Shown here: piece by piece, positions 9,028 through 18,200 of the stretch | Layout of the letters: each line of letters opens with the position of its first letter | How positions within the stretch are numbered: the stretch's first letter is position 1 | From: Campylobacter concisus | GTDB taxonomy: Bacteria; Campylobacterota; Campylobacteria; Campylobacterales; Campylobacteraceae | DNA: 64,000 nucleotides | Direction of reading: 5' to 3' | NCBI RefSeq assembly: GCF_003048775.2 | Contig: NZ_CP049272.1 | Location: 1,426,001-1,490,000 of the forward strand | Made by a program: the position numbers and the translations under genes | Notes under the pieces: model-generated | What the model saw: the letters and a program-made list of their open reading frames with translations, nothing else | What the model was told of the DNA's origin: nothing | Databases searched by the model: none

Positions 9028-9815
9028 TGTCCTTTCAAACTCATTTTGAGCAAATTTAATTTTTGCTGGGCGTATTCTACAACAAAATAACTTTGCTCAC
9101 ATGCAAAACAAGGTAAATTTATATAAAACTTATCGTAAATGTTAAATTGCTCGCCTTGATGATAGTGTCCTTCTATCACGATATTAGCCTCATATCCTTG
9201 CAAATGCTTGCTCATTAGCTCCTTAAAATTAGGAATTTTATAGTCCAAATTTTTCTTAGTAAGTCTGGCTAATATCGCTTTTGATATTTTAAAATTTAAA
9301 AATTTATCCAAAGCATTCATAAATTTTAAAAACCATCTAAGGCGCAAAAATCTAAGTGCATATTTATCTATAAAAGGTAAAAATATATCACCATGTGCGA
9401 TCTGAACGCGTTCTTCATTGATCGTTTTGAAATTTGCTGGCTGATCGTAAATATCATAAACCCTAACGCTTTTATAGCGCAGCATCTCGTGCCCATCCCA
9501 AATTTCTCTTGTTTTATTAAATAAATTTGAAAGTCTAAAATCGTGGTTGCCCTCGAAGTAAACAATTTCTACCTTTTGTGAAATTTTATTTATAAGGCTT
9601 AAGTGCTCAGAGTAAAATTCTCTTGTATATTCGCCCTCGCCCGTTAGAAAGTCAAACATATCGCCTAATAAAAAAATTTGTGGTGGCTCTTTGATCTCGC
9701 CACTATTAACAGCTCTTAAAAATTTTAAAAAGCCATCGCGGTTTACGTTTTCATGGGCATCAGCTAAAAAGATCGCGCCTTCTTTTATAATGGGGGCATA
9801 TAGATATTCGCTCAA
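9024..9815 (-). CDS. Calcineurin-like metallophosphoesterase, candidate UDP-2,3-diacylglucosamine hydrolase (LpxH/LpxJ type)
   Basis: The 263-residue protein carries the ordered metal-binding motifs of the calcineurin-like family: LADAHEN (about 17-23), LLGDMFDF, EGNHDFRL, AHGDIF and IEGHYHQGE. The first motif reads D-A-H, close to the D-x-H of UDP-diacylglucosamine pyrophosphohydrolases, which make lipid X for the next enzyme, LpxB. lpxB is two genes upstream in the same run, supporting a lipid A role. From memory, Epsilonproteobacteria use a divergent form called LpxJ; I could not test which form this is. No signal peptide is seen. Confidence 0.72.
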   Translation of the reverse strand: MSEYLYAPIIKEGAIFLADAHENVNRDGFLKFLRAVNSGEIKEPPQIFLLGDMFDFLTGEGEYTREFYSEHLSLINKISQKVEIVYFEGNHDFRLSNLFNKTREIWDGHEMLRYKSVRVYDIYDQPANFKTINEERVQIAHGDIFLPFIDKYALRFLRLRWFLKFMNALDKFLNFKISKAILARLTKKNLDYKIPNFKELMSKHLQGYEANIVIEGHYHQGEQFNIYDKFYINLPCFACEQSYFVVEYAQQKLNLLKMSLKGH

Positions 9816-9878
9816 ATTTTGCCTTAATTAAAAATTAGCAGAGCCAAAAAGTAGTTTCTAGCTCTTTGTCCCATCTTT

Positions 9879-10364
9879 TTAGTCAAATTTTATAGGCTTG
9901 TAGCAAATTTTTACGATCTCAACGTCGCTTCTGCCTTTTGGTAAATTTAGCACAACTTCATCTCCCTCAGCCTTGCCCAAAAGTTGCTTTGCAAGAGGTG
10001 AGTTTATCGAGATATAGCCTTTATCGATGTCGCTTTCGCTAATGCCAACTATCGTATATGTATGCTCTATTTCGGTTTCCTCGTCCATTATCGTCACACT
10101 TGAGCCAAATCTAACTCTATCATGCTCATAGCTACTTGGATCAATCACTTCGGCATTTGCTAAAAGTGCGCTAAGCTCAGCGATCCTAGCGTCTATAAAG
10201 GCTTGCTTTTCTTTTGCAGCGTGATACTCGGCGTTTTCTTTTAGATCACCGTGGCTTCTTGCGATATCTATCTCAGTTACGATTTGAGGACGTTGCACCA
10301 GCCTTAAATCTTTTAGCTCAGCTTCTATCTTTTCATATCCATGCATTGTCATTGGTTCACTCAT
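9879..10364 (-). CDS. greA: Transcription elongation factor GreA
   Basis: GreA binds the secondary channel of RNA polymerase and stimulates cleavage of backtracked transcripts. The 161-residue protein has the family layout: an N-terminal coiled coil (about 1-78, with [17 protein letters not shown], whose acidic tip residues are the functional ones) and a C-terminal FKBP-like domain with [16 protein letters not shown] near 135-150. It starts three bases after lpxB ends, so the two are tightly linked. Confidence 0.96.
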   Translation of the reverse strand: MSEPMTMHGYEKIEAELKDLRLVQRPQIVTEIDIARSHGDLKENAEYHAAKEKQAFIDARIAELSALLANAEVIDPSSYEHDRVRFGSSVTIMDEETEIEHTYTIVGISESDIDKGYISINSPLAKQLLGKAEGDEVVLNLPKGRSDVEIVKICYKPIKFD

Positions 10365-10367
10365 TTT

Positions 10368-11402
10368 TTACTCCATATTTTTTAAAATTTTTACTACATT
10401 TTTACTGCTGCCATGCGACAAATACTCTCTCAATTCGTCACAGCCTTTTAAAAATTTCTGCCTATCGCAGCTCTCATAAGCTCTTAGCAAATTTTCAGCC
10501 GTTGCAAACTCTTGGATAAACTCCTCATGAAGCGGCTCTTTGCCCATGAAATCAAACATTATATTTGCAAGTCCAGCGTGCTTGATCTTTACAAATTTTC
10601 TAGCGATGAAAACATCTATCGCTTTTGCCTTATATGCTAGCACAAATGGCGTGCCAATAAGTGCCGCTTCAAGCGTAGCCGTGCCTGAGCAAATAAAGGC
10701 AAAGTCGCTCTCATACAAGGCTTCAGGCGTGTTTGAGATGAGCTCAAAATCGCTCACGTCACCATAAATTTCACCCACTTTATCAAGTAAAAATGGTGGC
10801 ACAACAAGTAGCCTTTTTGCTTCTATCTTTTTAGCAAGCTCTCTATAGACTGGCATAAGTCTTGAAATCTCTGACCTTCTTGAGCCTGGCAAAAACGCCA
10901 CTTTGCCGCTACTGCTTAGACTAGCTTTTTTAAGTCTTATCTCATCCATCAAAGGATGTCCCACGTAGGTTGATCGGCTGTAAAATTTCGCATCAAATGG
11001 CAAGATCGAAGCCAGGTTGTCACAATACCTCTCAACCACGCTTACTCTTTTTGGCTTCCACGCCCAAACTTGAGGCAAGATGTAGTATGTCACAGCTGCT
11101 TTTGCACCAGACTCTTTGATCGCCTTTGCGAGCGGCAAGTTAAAGGCTGGACTATCTATTAGCAGCACTGCATCAGCCTCTTTTGCCATCTGGCTCATCA
11201 CTTTCATCGCCTTTTTTGCCTTAAAAATGAGTGGCAAAACCTCGACAAAGCCCATCGCAGAAAACTCACTGCTTTTCATATATGGCGTGCCAAGCTCTTC
11301 GCTAAAAATTCCCATTAGCTCAAATTTGCCATCAAAATTTTTCAAAATTTCTTTTAAATGCAAATTTGCCGATGGCTCAAGAGCGGAGACTAAAATTTTC
11401 AT
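10368..11402 (-). CDS. lpxB: Lipid-A-disaccharide synthase
   Basis: LpxB joins UDP-2,3-diacylglucosamine and lipid X into the disaccharide backbone of lipid A at the inner membrane. The 344-residue protein is a GT19 glycosyltransferase with [12 protein letters not shown] near the N terminus, [12 protein letters not shown] near 81-92, [14 protein letters not shown] near 126-139, [18 protein letters not shown] and the C-terminal [12 protein letters not shown] donor-binding motif. It is somewhat shorter than E. coli LpxB, as in other Campylobacter. It is the first gene of the minus-strand run that ends with tal. Confidence 0.96.
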   Translation of the reverse strand: MKILVSALEPSANLHLKEILKNFDGKFELMGIFSEELGTPYMKSSEFSAMGFVEVLPLIFKAKKAMKVMSQMAKEADAVLLIDSPAFNLPLAKAIKESGAKAAVTYYILPQVWAWKPKRVSVVERYCDNLASILPFDAKFYSRSTYVGHPLMDEIRLKKASLSSSGKVAFLPGSRRSEISRLMPVYRELAKKIEAKRLLVVPPFLLDKVGEIYGDVSDFELISNTPEALYESDFAFICSGTATLEAALIGTPFVLAYKAKAIDVFIARKFVKIKHAGLANIMFDFMGKEPLHEEFIQEFATAENLLRAYESCDRQKFLKGCDELREYLSHGSSKNVVKILKNME

Positions 11403-11474
11403 TTACACACTTTCATCAGGTCTTTTTTTGGGGGCATTATACGCAAAAATTCTTTAAAATTTTAAGAAAGCTGT

Positions 11475-11482
11475 GATAAAAT
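11475..11482 (+). promoter_or_regulatory. Candidate promoter -10 for surE
   Basis: GATAAAAT lies about 23 bases before the surE start codon in the 102-base divergent spacer between lpxB and surE. It resembles the Campylobacter sigma-70 -10 box. An AAAGGA ribosome-binding site follows. The call rests on motif and spacing alone. Confidence 0.42.
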
Positions 11483-11504
11483 CCAACCCTTTAAAGGATA
11501 AAAT

Positions 11505-12281
11505 TTGAAAGAAATTTTGATAACAAATGACGATGGATTTGAGGCGACTGGCCTACTTGCCTTAAAAGAAGCTTTAAGCGAGCTAGATGGTGTGAACGTC
11601 ACGATCGTAGCTCCAAGCTCTGAAAAATCAGCCTGCGCTCACTCTTTGACGCTCACAAGGCCACTTAGATTTATAAAACTTGATGATAACTTTTTTAAAC
11701 TCGATGACGCTACACCTAGCGACTGCGTCTATCTCGCACTTCACGCACTTTATAACAAAAAGCCAGACCTAGTGATAAGTGGTATAAATCACGGAGCAAA
11801 TTTGGGCGAAGATATAACCTACTCTGGTACGTGTGGAGCGGCAATGGAAGGGGTTTTGCAAGGCATTAGAAGTATCGCTTTTTCGCAGTTTTATGCAAAC
11901 AACTCACTAAATGAACTTGGCTTTGAGCTAGCAAAAGAGATCGTTAAATTTATCGTGCCAAAAGTGCTAAATGATGAAATTTCGCTAAATCAAAGAGAAT
12001 TTCTAAATGTAAATATCCCAGCCGTAACAAGTAAAAATTTCAAAGGTTATGCCGTAGTGCCAGCTGGCAGACGCACCTACGCCACGCATGCCACGCTTAA
12101 TCGCAACCCAAGAGGCATCGAGTACTACTGGCTTGGAAACGCTGCACTTGAATACGAAAAAGGCGAGCCAAGTGACATCAGCAAGGTAAATGAGGGCTTT
12201 GCGACGATAACGCCCATAAAACTAAATATGACTTCATACGAGAGTCTGGAGAGTCTAAAGGGGAAATTTGATGCAAAATGA
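11505..12281 (+). CDS. surE: 5'/3'-nucleotidase SurE
   Basis: SurE is a metal-dependent phosphatase of nucleoside monophosphates linked to stationary-phase survival. The 258-residue protein begins with the metal-binding ITNDDGF motif (D9, D10), followed by VVAPSSEKSACAHS-type and SGINHGANLGEDITYSGT segments. The start codon is TTG, chosen because an AAAGGA ribosome-binding site sits seven bases before it and the conserved KEILITNDDG begins immediately. It overlaps the next gene by 11 bases. Confidence 0.95.
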   Translation: MKEILITNDDGFEATGLLALKEALSELDGVNVTIVAPSSEKSACAHSLTLTRPLRFIKLDDNFFKLDDATPSDCVYLALHALYNKKPDLVISGINHGANLGEDITYSGTCGAAMEGVLQGIRSIAFSQFYANNSLNELGFELAKEIVKFIVPKVLNDEISLNQREFLNVNIPAVTSKNFKGYAVVPAGRRTYATHATLNRNPRGIEYYWLGNAALEYEKGEPSDISKVNEGFATITPIKLNMTSYESLESLKGKFDAK

Positions 12282-12921
12282 TAGATTTACAAGGATAAGA
12301 TGGCTCTTTGGCGAGGATGGTTTTAGCAAACTTCAAAGTGCGAAAGTGCTAGTTTGCGGAGCTGGTGGTGTGGGCGGAATGTGTGTGGATGTGCTTGCTA
12401 GAAGCGGGGTTGGGCACATCACTTTAATCGATAAAGACATCTTTGACGTGACAAATCAAAATCGCCAAATTTACAGCGAAAACGTGGGCGGCATAAAGGT
12501 GGAGGAATTTGCCAAAATTTATCCTTGTATCACGCCTATTCAGACGCTGATCACGCCAGAATTTATTGCTGGTTTTGACTTTAGTAAATTTGACGTGGTG
12601 ATCGATGCGATCGATGATATTACCGCCAAGATCGCCCTTGCAAATGCGGTAGATCCTAGCAAATTTATAGCCTCGATGGGCGGTGCAAAAAGGATCGATC
12701 CAACTAAGATAAAGGTGGCTAGCGTGTGGAAAACCTCGGTCGATCCACTAGCTAGAAAATATAGATATGAACTCAAAAAATCAGGCTTTAGCGGTAAATT
12801 TGACGTGGTCTTTTCGATAGAAGAGCCACTTTGCAAGCCGCTTGGAAGCTTCATGGGCGTGACTGCTTGCTTTGGACTAAATTTAGCTTCACTGGCTGTT
12901 AAAAAGATAGTTGGGCAGTAA
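12271..12921 (+). CDS. tcdA: ThiF/E1-family tRNA threonylcarbamoyladenosine dehydratase
   Basis: TcdA/CsdL uses ATP to cyclise t6A37 in tRNAs to ct6A. The 216-residue protein has the family opening RFTRIRWLFGEDGFSKLQ, the Rossmann loop GAGGVGG, ARSGVGHITLIDKD, VTNQNRQ and DAIDDITAK. It is about 50 residues shorter than E. coli TcdA. I chose the ATG at 12271 rather than the TTG one codon before it because a GGGGAAA ribosome-binding site is then well spaced. It overlaps surE by 11 bases. Another ThiF-family activity cannot be excluded, but the opening motif favours TcdA. Confidence 0.82.
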   Translation: MQNDRFTRIRWLFGEDGFSKLQSAKVLVCGAGGVGGMCVDVLARSGVGHITLIDKDIFDVTNQNRQIYSENVGGIKVEEFAKIYPCITPIQTLITPEFIAGFDFSKFDVVIDAIDDITAKIALANAVDPSKFIASMGGAKRIDPTKIKVASVWKTSVDPLARKYRYELKKSGFSGKFDVVFSIEEPLCKPLGSFMGVTACFGLNLASLAVKKIVGQ

Positions 12922-13261
12922 GTCAAACATTTATTATCCGAGCAAAATTTCAAATTAAAGCTGGCATTTTTTGGATATAAATTTAATAGCTAGCTCTACA
13001 AAATACGAATTTAACAATCCAAGATGAGAATCTATCAAATTTTAAAATTTATGAGCGAGTAATTTCGGCTCTAAATTTAGTGGCGAATATTTATGAGCCC
13101 TAAAATTAGTAAGTTACTAAGGCGAGTGAGTAAAGATTTTAAAATTTGTAAAGATAGTAAAATCTATTTTTTTAAATAGAGACTTTGAATTTTAAAAATT
13201 TATATAGTTTTCGGATTAAATTTAAAGTAGCCAGCTGCAATTTTAACAGCCGGCTAAAATT
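12922..13261. other. 340-base AT-rich spacer between convergent genes
   Basis: No open frame with coding character is visible on either strand between tcdA and leuA. The region is rich in A/T runs with short local inverted repeats; the only element I can support is the terminator-like hairpin next to leuA at 13228-13256. Confidence 0.6.
13228..13256 (-). terminator. Hairpin terminator downstream of leuA
   Basis: TAGCCAGCTG and CAGCCGGCTA form a ten-base stem with one G-T mismatch around a nine-base loop. It starts six bases past the leuA stop and, in the leuA direction, is followed by the T-rich CTACTTTAAATTT. It lies between convergent genes and could serve both strands. Confidence 0.55.
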
Positions 13262-14776
13262 TTAGTTTTTATGTATGCGAAGGTAGCTATTTAGTGCGCC
13301 AACATAGGCTTTTGCGCTTGCCATCATAGTATCTATGTCAAGTCCATGGCCTATTACAGCCGTTTTGCCCTCAAACTCGACCTTTACATCAACCTTTGCA
13401 AGTGCGTCCTTACCTTGAGAAACGGATGCCACTTTATAGTCTTTTAGCGTGCCACTAATGCCACTAATGCGATCAACTACCTTAAATATCGCATCAGCAG
13501 TACCATTTCCTAGGGCTGAGTCGCTGATAATCTCATCATTGTGTTTTATGCTAATTGAAGCACTCGCAAGGCTTCCGCCGCTACTTTGAAGAAGAGCCGT
13601 GATCTCATAAGCTTGTGGAATTTTTGTAATCTCTTCAGCTACAAGAGCCCTAATATCGTCATCAAATATCTCTTTTTTCTTATCAGCTAGCTCTTTAAAT
13701 TTTTCAAATGCCTTATTAAGAGCATCGCTATCAAGGTCAAATCCAAGGCTAGCAAGCTTATCTTTAAAAGCATGTCGACCGCTATGCTTACCTAAAACAA
13801 GGGAATTTTTCTCAAGGCCTATACTCTCGGCACTAATTATCTCATAGGTCTCTTTGTGTTTTAGCACGCCGTCTTGATGTATGCCACTCTCATGAGCAAA
13901 TGCGTTTTTACCAACGATAGCTTTGTTTGGTTGAGGCTCAATGCCTATAATACTAGCAATCAGTCTTGAAGTTGGATAAATTTCTTTTGAGATAATGCCT
14001 GTATAAAATGGAGCAAAGACGTCTTGGCGAGTTTTAATAGCCATCACGATCTCTTCAAGCGCAGCATTTCCAGCACGCTCACCTATGCCATTTATCGTGC
14101 CTTCGACCTGCCTTGCACCAGCTTTTATAGCCGCTAACGAGTTTGCTGTAGCCATACCTAAGTCATTGTGATTATGCACAGAGATTATCGCTCTATCGCC
14201 TACAAATTTTACTATTTCACTAATGCGAGCAGTTATCTCTTCAGGATATAAATAACCAACTGTATCAGGGATATTTAAAGTTTTTGCACCCGCATTTATG
14301 GCAGCGTCACAAATTTCTTTTAAAAAGCTCATTTCACTTCTACAAGCGTCCTCGCAGCTAAACTCCACATCATCGCAAAAGGTTTTTGCGTATTTTATAG
14401 ACTCGACTGCGCGTTTTATTACTTCATCTGGACTCATTTTTAACTTGTACTCCATATGAATTGGGCTTGTCGCTATAAATGTATGAATTCTCTTATTTTT
14501 AGCCGGAGCCAATGCCTCACCAGCTGCCTTGATATCACGTTCAACTGCACGTGCAAGAGAGCAAACCGTGATATTTGAGGCTTGCTTTGCTATTTGATTT
14601 ACTGCATCAAAATCCCCTGGGCTTGCTGCTGCAAATCCCGCCTCCATAACATCCACACCAAGCCTTTCAAGCTGAAGTGCGATCTGTAGTTTTTCAGCTG
14701 TATTCATCGATGCGCCAGGGCTTTGCTCACCATCCCTTAAAGTCGTATCAAAGATTATAATTTTATTCTTATCCAT
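13262..14776 (-). CDS. leuA: 2-isopropylmalate synthase
   Basis: LeuA condenses 2-oxoisovalerate with acetyl-CoA, the committed step of leucine synthesis. The 504-residue protein has the [12 protein letters not shown] motif (about 9-20), SCEDACRS and [13 protein letters not shown] metal-binding segments, [13 protein letters not shown], and a C-terminal LeuA dimer domain (about 385-500) for leucine feedback. An AAGGAC ribosome-binding site precedes the ATG. It stands alone with no leuBCD following. Upstream, a short ORF with five consecutive Leu codons overlaps the end of pssA, implying leucine-responsive attenuation in addition to feedback inhibition. Confidence 0.97.
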   Translation of the reverse strand: MDKNKIIIFDTTLRDGEQSPGASMNTAEKLQIALQLERLGVDVMEAGFAAASPGDFDAVNQIAKQASNITVCSLARAVERDIKAAGEALAPAKNKRIHTFIATSPIHMEYKLKMSPDEVIKRAVESIKYAKTFCDDVEFSCEDACRSEMSFLKEICDAAINAGAKTLNIPDTVGYLYPEEITARISEIVKFVGDRAIISVHNHNDLGMATANSLAAIKAGARQVEGTINGIGERAGNAALEEIVMAIKTRQDVFAPFYTGIISKEIYPTSRLIASIIGIEPQPNKAIVGKNAFAHESGIHQDGVLKHKETYEIISAESIGLEKNSLVLGKHSGRHAFKDKLASLGFDLDSDALNKAFEKFKELADKKKEIFDDDIRALVAEEITKIPQAYEITALLQSSGGSLASASISIKHNDEIISDSALGNGTADAIFKVVDRISGISGTLKDYKVASVSQGKDALAKVDVKVEFEGKTAVIGHGLDIDTMMASAKAYVGALNSYLRIHKN

Positions 14777-14839
14777 TTTTGTCCTTTTGTATTTTTTATA
14801 TTTAAATTTTAAATTTGATGAGTTAAGTAAAGAGAAATT

Positions 14840-14855
14840 TGCTACCTAAGTAGCA
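14840..14855 (-). promoter_or_regulatory. Hairpin over the Leu codons and stop of the leuA leader
   Basis: TGCTAC-TTAG-GTAGCA is a perfect six-base-pair stem with a four-base loop. Its 5' arm covers Leu codons 24-25 and part of 26 of the leader peptide, and its 3' arm lies in and just past the stop codon. T-rich DNA follows. A ribosome waiting on the Leu codons would block this stem, so it is a candidate attenuator element. I did not compute folding energies or alternative pairings. Confidence 0.55.
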
Positions 14856-14925
14856 GCAGTAGAGAGTTTTTGATTTCGATTTTTGGTAAAAATTTACGTG
14901 ATTTTATGACGCCATTTTCGCTCAT
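14842..14925 (-). CDS. leuL: Leucine-rich leader peptide of leuA
   Basis: This is a 27-residue ORF ending NSLLLLLR-stop. Five consecutive leucine codons (CTA CTG CTG CTA CTT) precede the last sense codon. The ATG follows a strong AAGGAG ribosome-binding site with a normal spacer and overlaps the pssA stop as ATGA. The stop lies 65 bases before the leuA ATG. Such leaders are the hallmark of ribosome-mediated attenuation of leucine genes: scarce Leu-tRNA stalls the ribosome on the run and changes RNA folding. The product itself probably has no other function. The symbol is by analogy with the enterobacterial leader. Confidence 0.8.
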   Translation of the reverse strand: MSENGVIKSRKFLPKIEIKNSLLLLLR

Positions 14926-15653
14926 TCGCTCTCCTTTTTTTTGGAATTTTTACTAAACATTATAGTGGCTCTTACTATACCATAAAGCATATAGATGCTC
15001 ATAACCAAAGTCGCACTTTCAAATGGATATAGATAAAGTATCGAAAACGCAACTACAAGAGCTACTAAAATTCTTATCACATGGGTTTGTTTTAAATTTA
15101 TTTTTTTAAAACTTGGATAGCGGATGTTGCTAACCATTAAAGCTGCCAAAATAGCTTCAAGTAGCATCAAGCACCACTCAAATCCTTCCAAAAAAGTATA
15201 GTCAATATAAATTCCAACCCAAAGTACGCTCACAATAGCTGCTGATGGTATAGGAAGCCCGATAAAAACATTTGGCTCATATGTACCAGTAGTGACATTG
15301 AAGCGAGCAAGCCTAATAGCTCCAAAAACTACAAACATAGCAGCTATAAGTGCCCCAAATCTGCCAAAATTTTTACCAATAGTCAAATAAAATAAAATAG
15401 CTGGTGCTACACCAAAAGCAACAAGATCTGCAAGGCTATCAAACTCTACCCCAAATTTACTAGTTGTCTTTGTAAGTCTAGCCACGCGTCCATCAAGTCC
15501 ATCTAAAATAAGCGATAAGATTATATAAATAATGGCTTTAAAATAGTTGCCTTGAATAGATGAAATAATGCTAATAACACCCAAAAAAGCACTAGCTGCT
15601 GTAAATAAATTTGGCAAGATATACATTAGTTGCATCTTTTGTATGTTATTCAT
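14922..15653 (-). CDS. pssA: CDP-diacylglycerol--serine O-phosphatidyltransferase
   Basis: PssA makes phosphatidylserine from CDP-diacylglycerol and serine at the inner membrane. The product is converted to phosphatidylethanolamine by the adjacent Psd. The 243-residue protein has the CDP-alcohol phosphotransferase signature DGLDGRVARLTKTTSKFGVEFDSLAD (about 52-77, with the D-G-x2-A-R-x8-G-x3-D pattern) and several hydrophobic helices. I chose the ATG at 15653, which has a GAGGGAAAA site, over an upstream TTG that would add six charged residues. It overlaps psd by eight bases, and its stop overlaps the leuA leader start. Confidence 0.95.
   Translation of the reverse strand: MNNIQKMQLMYILPNLFTAASAFLGVISIISSIQGNYFKAIIYIILSLILDGLDGRVARLTKTTSKFGVEFDSLADLVAFGVAPAILFYLTIGKNFGRFGALIAAMFVVFGAIRLARFNVTTGTYEPNVFIGLPIPSAAIVSVLWVGIYIDYTFLEGFEWCLMLLEAILAALMVSNIRYPSFKKINLKQTHVIRILVALVVAFSILYLYPFESATLVMSIYMLYGIVRATIMFSKNSKKKESE
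14959..14964 (-). promoter_or_regulatory. Candidate -10 box for the leuA leader transcript, inside the 3' end of pssA
   Basis: A perfect TATAAT lies on the minus strand 33 bases before the leader ATG, within the pssA coding sequence. It would give a 5' leader of roughly 25 bases carrying the AAGGAG site. This would let leuA be transcribed separately from the psd-pssA genes. The evidence is motif and position only. Confidence 0.45.
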
Positions 15654-16272
15654 CTCTTTTTCCCTCTTCAAAATATCCCAAAAGTGAAGCAGCCTTTACG
15701 CTTTCTCCGACGCTTACACATATTTTAGTATCTCTTGGTAGGTATAAAATCACCTCACCACTTCCTAAAAAACCAAATTTTCTAGATGCTTTCAGGCTAG
15801 CAACATTTGAAATTTCTAAACTTCGACTGAAAGCTCCAGCTATAATTTTCATAACAAATTTTATATTCTCTTTTTCAAAGCGAATAATCGCTCTTTCATT
15901 TAAAAATTCTGAAATTTTCATAGCTTGACACAAAAATAAGCCATGTCTTTTGCGTATTTCAGCTACTTTTACATCACTTACAGCCCTTAATGTACCAACA
16001 TCAAAAAAAGATTTTTTTATGACGATCTTAGCTACTTCATTATTGTCAAAATTTGAAGCACTGATCTCTTTTATCTTGCCATCAATTGGCGATAGTAAAG
16101 CCAATTTATCATCAGAAAATGGCTCTCTCTCAGGGTCTCTAAAAAAATAAAGCCCCAAAAAAAGTAAAATAGCAAAAAGTAGTGGCAAGATCCCAAACAG
16201 CAAAGATAAAACAAATAAAATTAGAAAAAATAATATAAATTTATATCCTGCTTTCGCGATATAGCCACTCAT
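15646..16272 (-). CDS. psd: Phosphatidylserine decarboxylase proenzyme
   Basis: Psd decarboxylates phosphatidylserine to phosphatidylethanolamine. The 208-residue protein has two N-terminal membrane segments (about 10-45), the SPIDGKIKEI segment, GTLRAVSDVKV, and FGFLGSGEVILYLP near the C terminus, where the LGS serine is the expected self-cleavage site that creates the pyruvoyl group. The short form is typical of Campylobacter. It is placed directly between ftsH and pssA with minimal spacing. Confidence 0.93.
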   Translation of the reverse strand: MSGYIAKAGYKFILFFLILFVLSLLFGILPLLFAILLFLGLYFFRDPEREPFSDDKLALLSPIDGKIKEISASNFDNNEVAKIVIKKSFFDVGTLRAVSDVKVAEIRKRHGLFLCQAMKISEFLNERAIIRFEKENIKFVMKIIAGAFSRSLEISNVASLKASRKFGFLGSGEVILYLPRDTKICVSVGESVKAASLLGYFEEGKRDE

Positions 16273-16274
16273 TT

Positions 16275-18200
16275 TTATTCCTCTTTTTTACTCTTTTCGT
16301 CTTCTTCTATCTCTACGAGTCTGCTCTCTAGATCATTTTCGATCTCATAGTTTTTAATGATCTCTCTAACTCTTTTTCCTTCGATTGTTTCTTCTTCATA
16401 AAGTGCTGATACCATATTTTCAATAGCGCCTTTATAAATTTCAAGAAGACCAAGCACAGCTGTATATCTTTCATGAAGAAGTGTTTTTACAAACTCATCA
16501 ACCTTTTCAGCCATCTTATCACTGTAATCTTTGATGCTTTGACCGCCATTTAAAAACGTAGCACGTTGTTTTTCAAGCACCATAAGACCAGCAACATCAC
16601 TCATACCATACATACTAACCATAGCTTTTATGATATCAGTCGCACGCTCTAGGTCGTTACTAGCTCCGGTTGAAATTTCTTTAATAAACACCTCTTCAGC
16701 AGCCCTACCAGCCAAAAGCACATCTACTTCTGCTATCAATTCATGCTTTTGCATCATAAATTTATTCTCTTCAGGCGTATTTAGAGTATAGCCAAGTGCC
16801 GCAAGACCACGTGGCACGACTGAGACTTTTGTTACCCTTTTTGCACCTTTTGTTAGCTCAGCTATCAAGGCATGACCACACTCATGATAAGTGACGATCC
16901 TTTTTTCTTTTGGATTTACGCGGCGAGACTTTTTCTCAAGACCAGCAATCGATCTCTCAACGGCCTCCACAAGATCGGCCTGCTCGACAAAAGTCTTTGA
17001 CTTACGTCCTGCAAGAAGTGCTGCCTCATTTATGATATTTTCAAGATCAGCACCAGCTAAACCAGTCGTAAGCCTTGCAATATCTTCGATATTTACATCC
17101 TTACCGATCTTTACATCTTTCATGTGAACTTTTAAAATGTCGCAGCGTCCTTTAAAATCAGGCTTATCAACAAGCACTTGCCTATCAAATCTACCTGGCC
17201 TTAAAAGCGCAGCATCCAAAACTTCAGGTCTATTTGTAGCAGCTATAACAATGACTGGCGACTTGTCCGCATCAAAGCCGTCCATCTCAGAAAGAAGCTG
17301 ATTTAGCGTCTGCTCTCTCTCGTCATTGCCGCCCATCGGACCAGAATTTCTACTTTTACCGATCGCATCGATCTCATCTATAAAAACGATCGCTGGAGCC
17401 TCTTTTTTAGCATTTTCAAAAAGATCTCTAACCCTACTTGCGCCAACACCGACAAACATCTCTATAAAGCTTGATGCCGACATAGAAAAAAATGGCACGC
17501 TAGCCTCGCCCGCAACTGCTCTTGCAAGAAGCGTTTTACCAGTACCTGGAGGGCCAACTAGTAAAATACCTTTTGGAATTTTAGCTCCAAGTCTTAGATA
17601 TTTATCTGGGCTTTTTAGATAATCAACTATCTCTTGAACCTCTTCTTTTGCCTCTTCTACGCCTGCAACATCGTCAAATTTAACTTTTGGTTTTTCAGAA
17701 TTTATAAGCTTTTTTGCACTTCCTATGCCTAGTATGCCACCGCCGATATTCTTTTGCATACGACTAGCGATAAACATCCAAATAGCAAAAAATATAAACA
17801 CCGGTATGATCCATGAAAATATAAGATCTCCAAACCAGTTATTTTCGCTATAAACACTGTAAGTTATACCGTTTTGCTCAAGTATGCCAATGAGCGTTGG
17901 ATCATTTATGCGCTTTGCGAGATAGATGGTTTTGTCACTACCAACGCCTTTTATCGTAGTTTCAGATATCGCAACTTCATTTAGCTGCTTATTTTTTAGC
18001 ATATCCTTAAATTCAGAATAAGCTATCATCTTGCTTTGAGCGTTGCTACCAAGCCCAAATGAGCCGCCTAGTCCGTCGCCACTAAAGCTTCTAAAAGCTA
18101 GAACTATAACTATTGCAAAAATAGCAAAGATAAAAATGGGATTTTTGTTGAAAAACCCGTTATTATCGCCATTATTTTGGTTATTATTTTGATTATTCAT
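16275..18200 (-). CDS. ftsH: ATP-dependent zinc metalloprotease FtsH
   Basis: FtsH is a membrane-anchored AAA+ protease that degrades misfolded membrane proteins and regulatory proteins. The 641-residue protein has an Asn-rich N terminus, two membrane segments (about 20-37 and 120-145) around a periplasmic domain, Walker A GPPGTGKT, Walker [10 protein letters not shown], a second region of homology with RPGRFDR, and the zinc site HECGH. I chose the ATG at 18200, which has an AAGGA site, rather than one 33 bases upstream; it overlaps prmA by eight bases. Confidence 0.97.
   Translation of the reverse strand: MNNQNNNQNNGDNNGFFNKNPIFIFAIFAIVIVLAFRSFSGDGLGGSFGLGSNAQSKMIAYSEFKDMLKNKQLNEVAISETTIKGVGSDKTIYLAKRINDPTLIGILEQNGITYSVYSENNWFGDLIFSWIIPVFIFFAIWMFIASRMQKNIGGGILGIGSAKKLINSEKPKVKFDDVAGVEEAKEEVQEIVDYLKSPDKYLRLGAKIPKGILLVGPPGTGKTLLARAVAGEASVPFFSMSASSFIEMFVGVGASRVRDLFENAKKEAPAIVFIDEIDAIGKSRNSGPMGGNDEREQTLNQLLSEMDGFDADKSPVIVIAATNRPEVLDAALLRPGRFDRQVLVDKPDFKGRCDILKVHMKDVKIGKDVNIEDIARLTTGLAGADLENIINEAALLAGRKSKTFVEQADLVEAVERSIAGLEKKSRRVNPKEKRIVTYHECGHALIAELTKGAKRVTKVSVVPRGLAALGYTLNTPEENKFMMQKHELIAEVDVLLAGRAAEEVFIKEISTGASNDLERATDIIKAMVSMYGMSDVAGLMVLEKQRATFLNGGQSIKDYSDKMAEKVDEFVKTLLHERYTAVLGLLEIYKGAIENMVSALYEEETIEGKRVREIIKNYEIENDLESRLVEIEEDEKSKKEE

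Noticed and set aside
9368-9565. Alternative minus-strand frame inside the metallophosphoesterase gene
   Set aside because: It lies wholly within a gene with clear catalytic motifs and has no family features.
12922-13261. Possible remnant gene in the tcdA-leuA spacer
   Set aside because: Translation in several frames gave only short AT-driven peptides without any recognisable family pattern.
14931-14940. Run of eight T (A in the sense strand) at the end of pssA as a slippage switch for the leuA leader
   Set aside because: It codes Lys residues in a charged tail at the very end of the protein; a one-base slip would alter only the last few residues, and nothing else supports switching.
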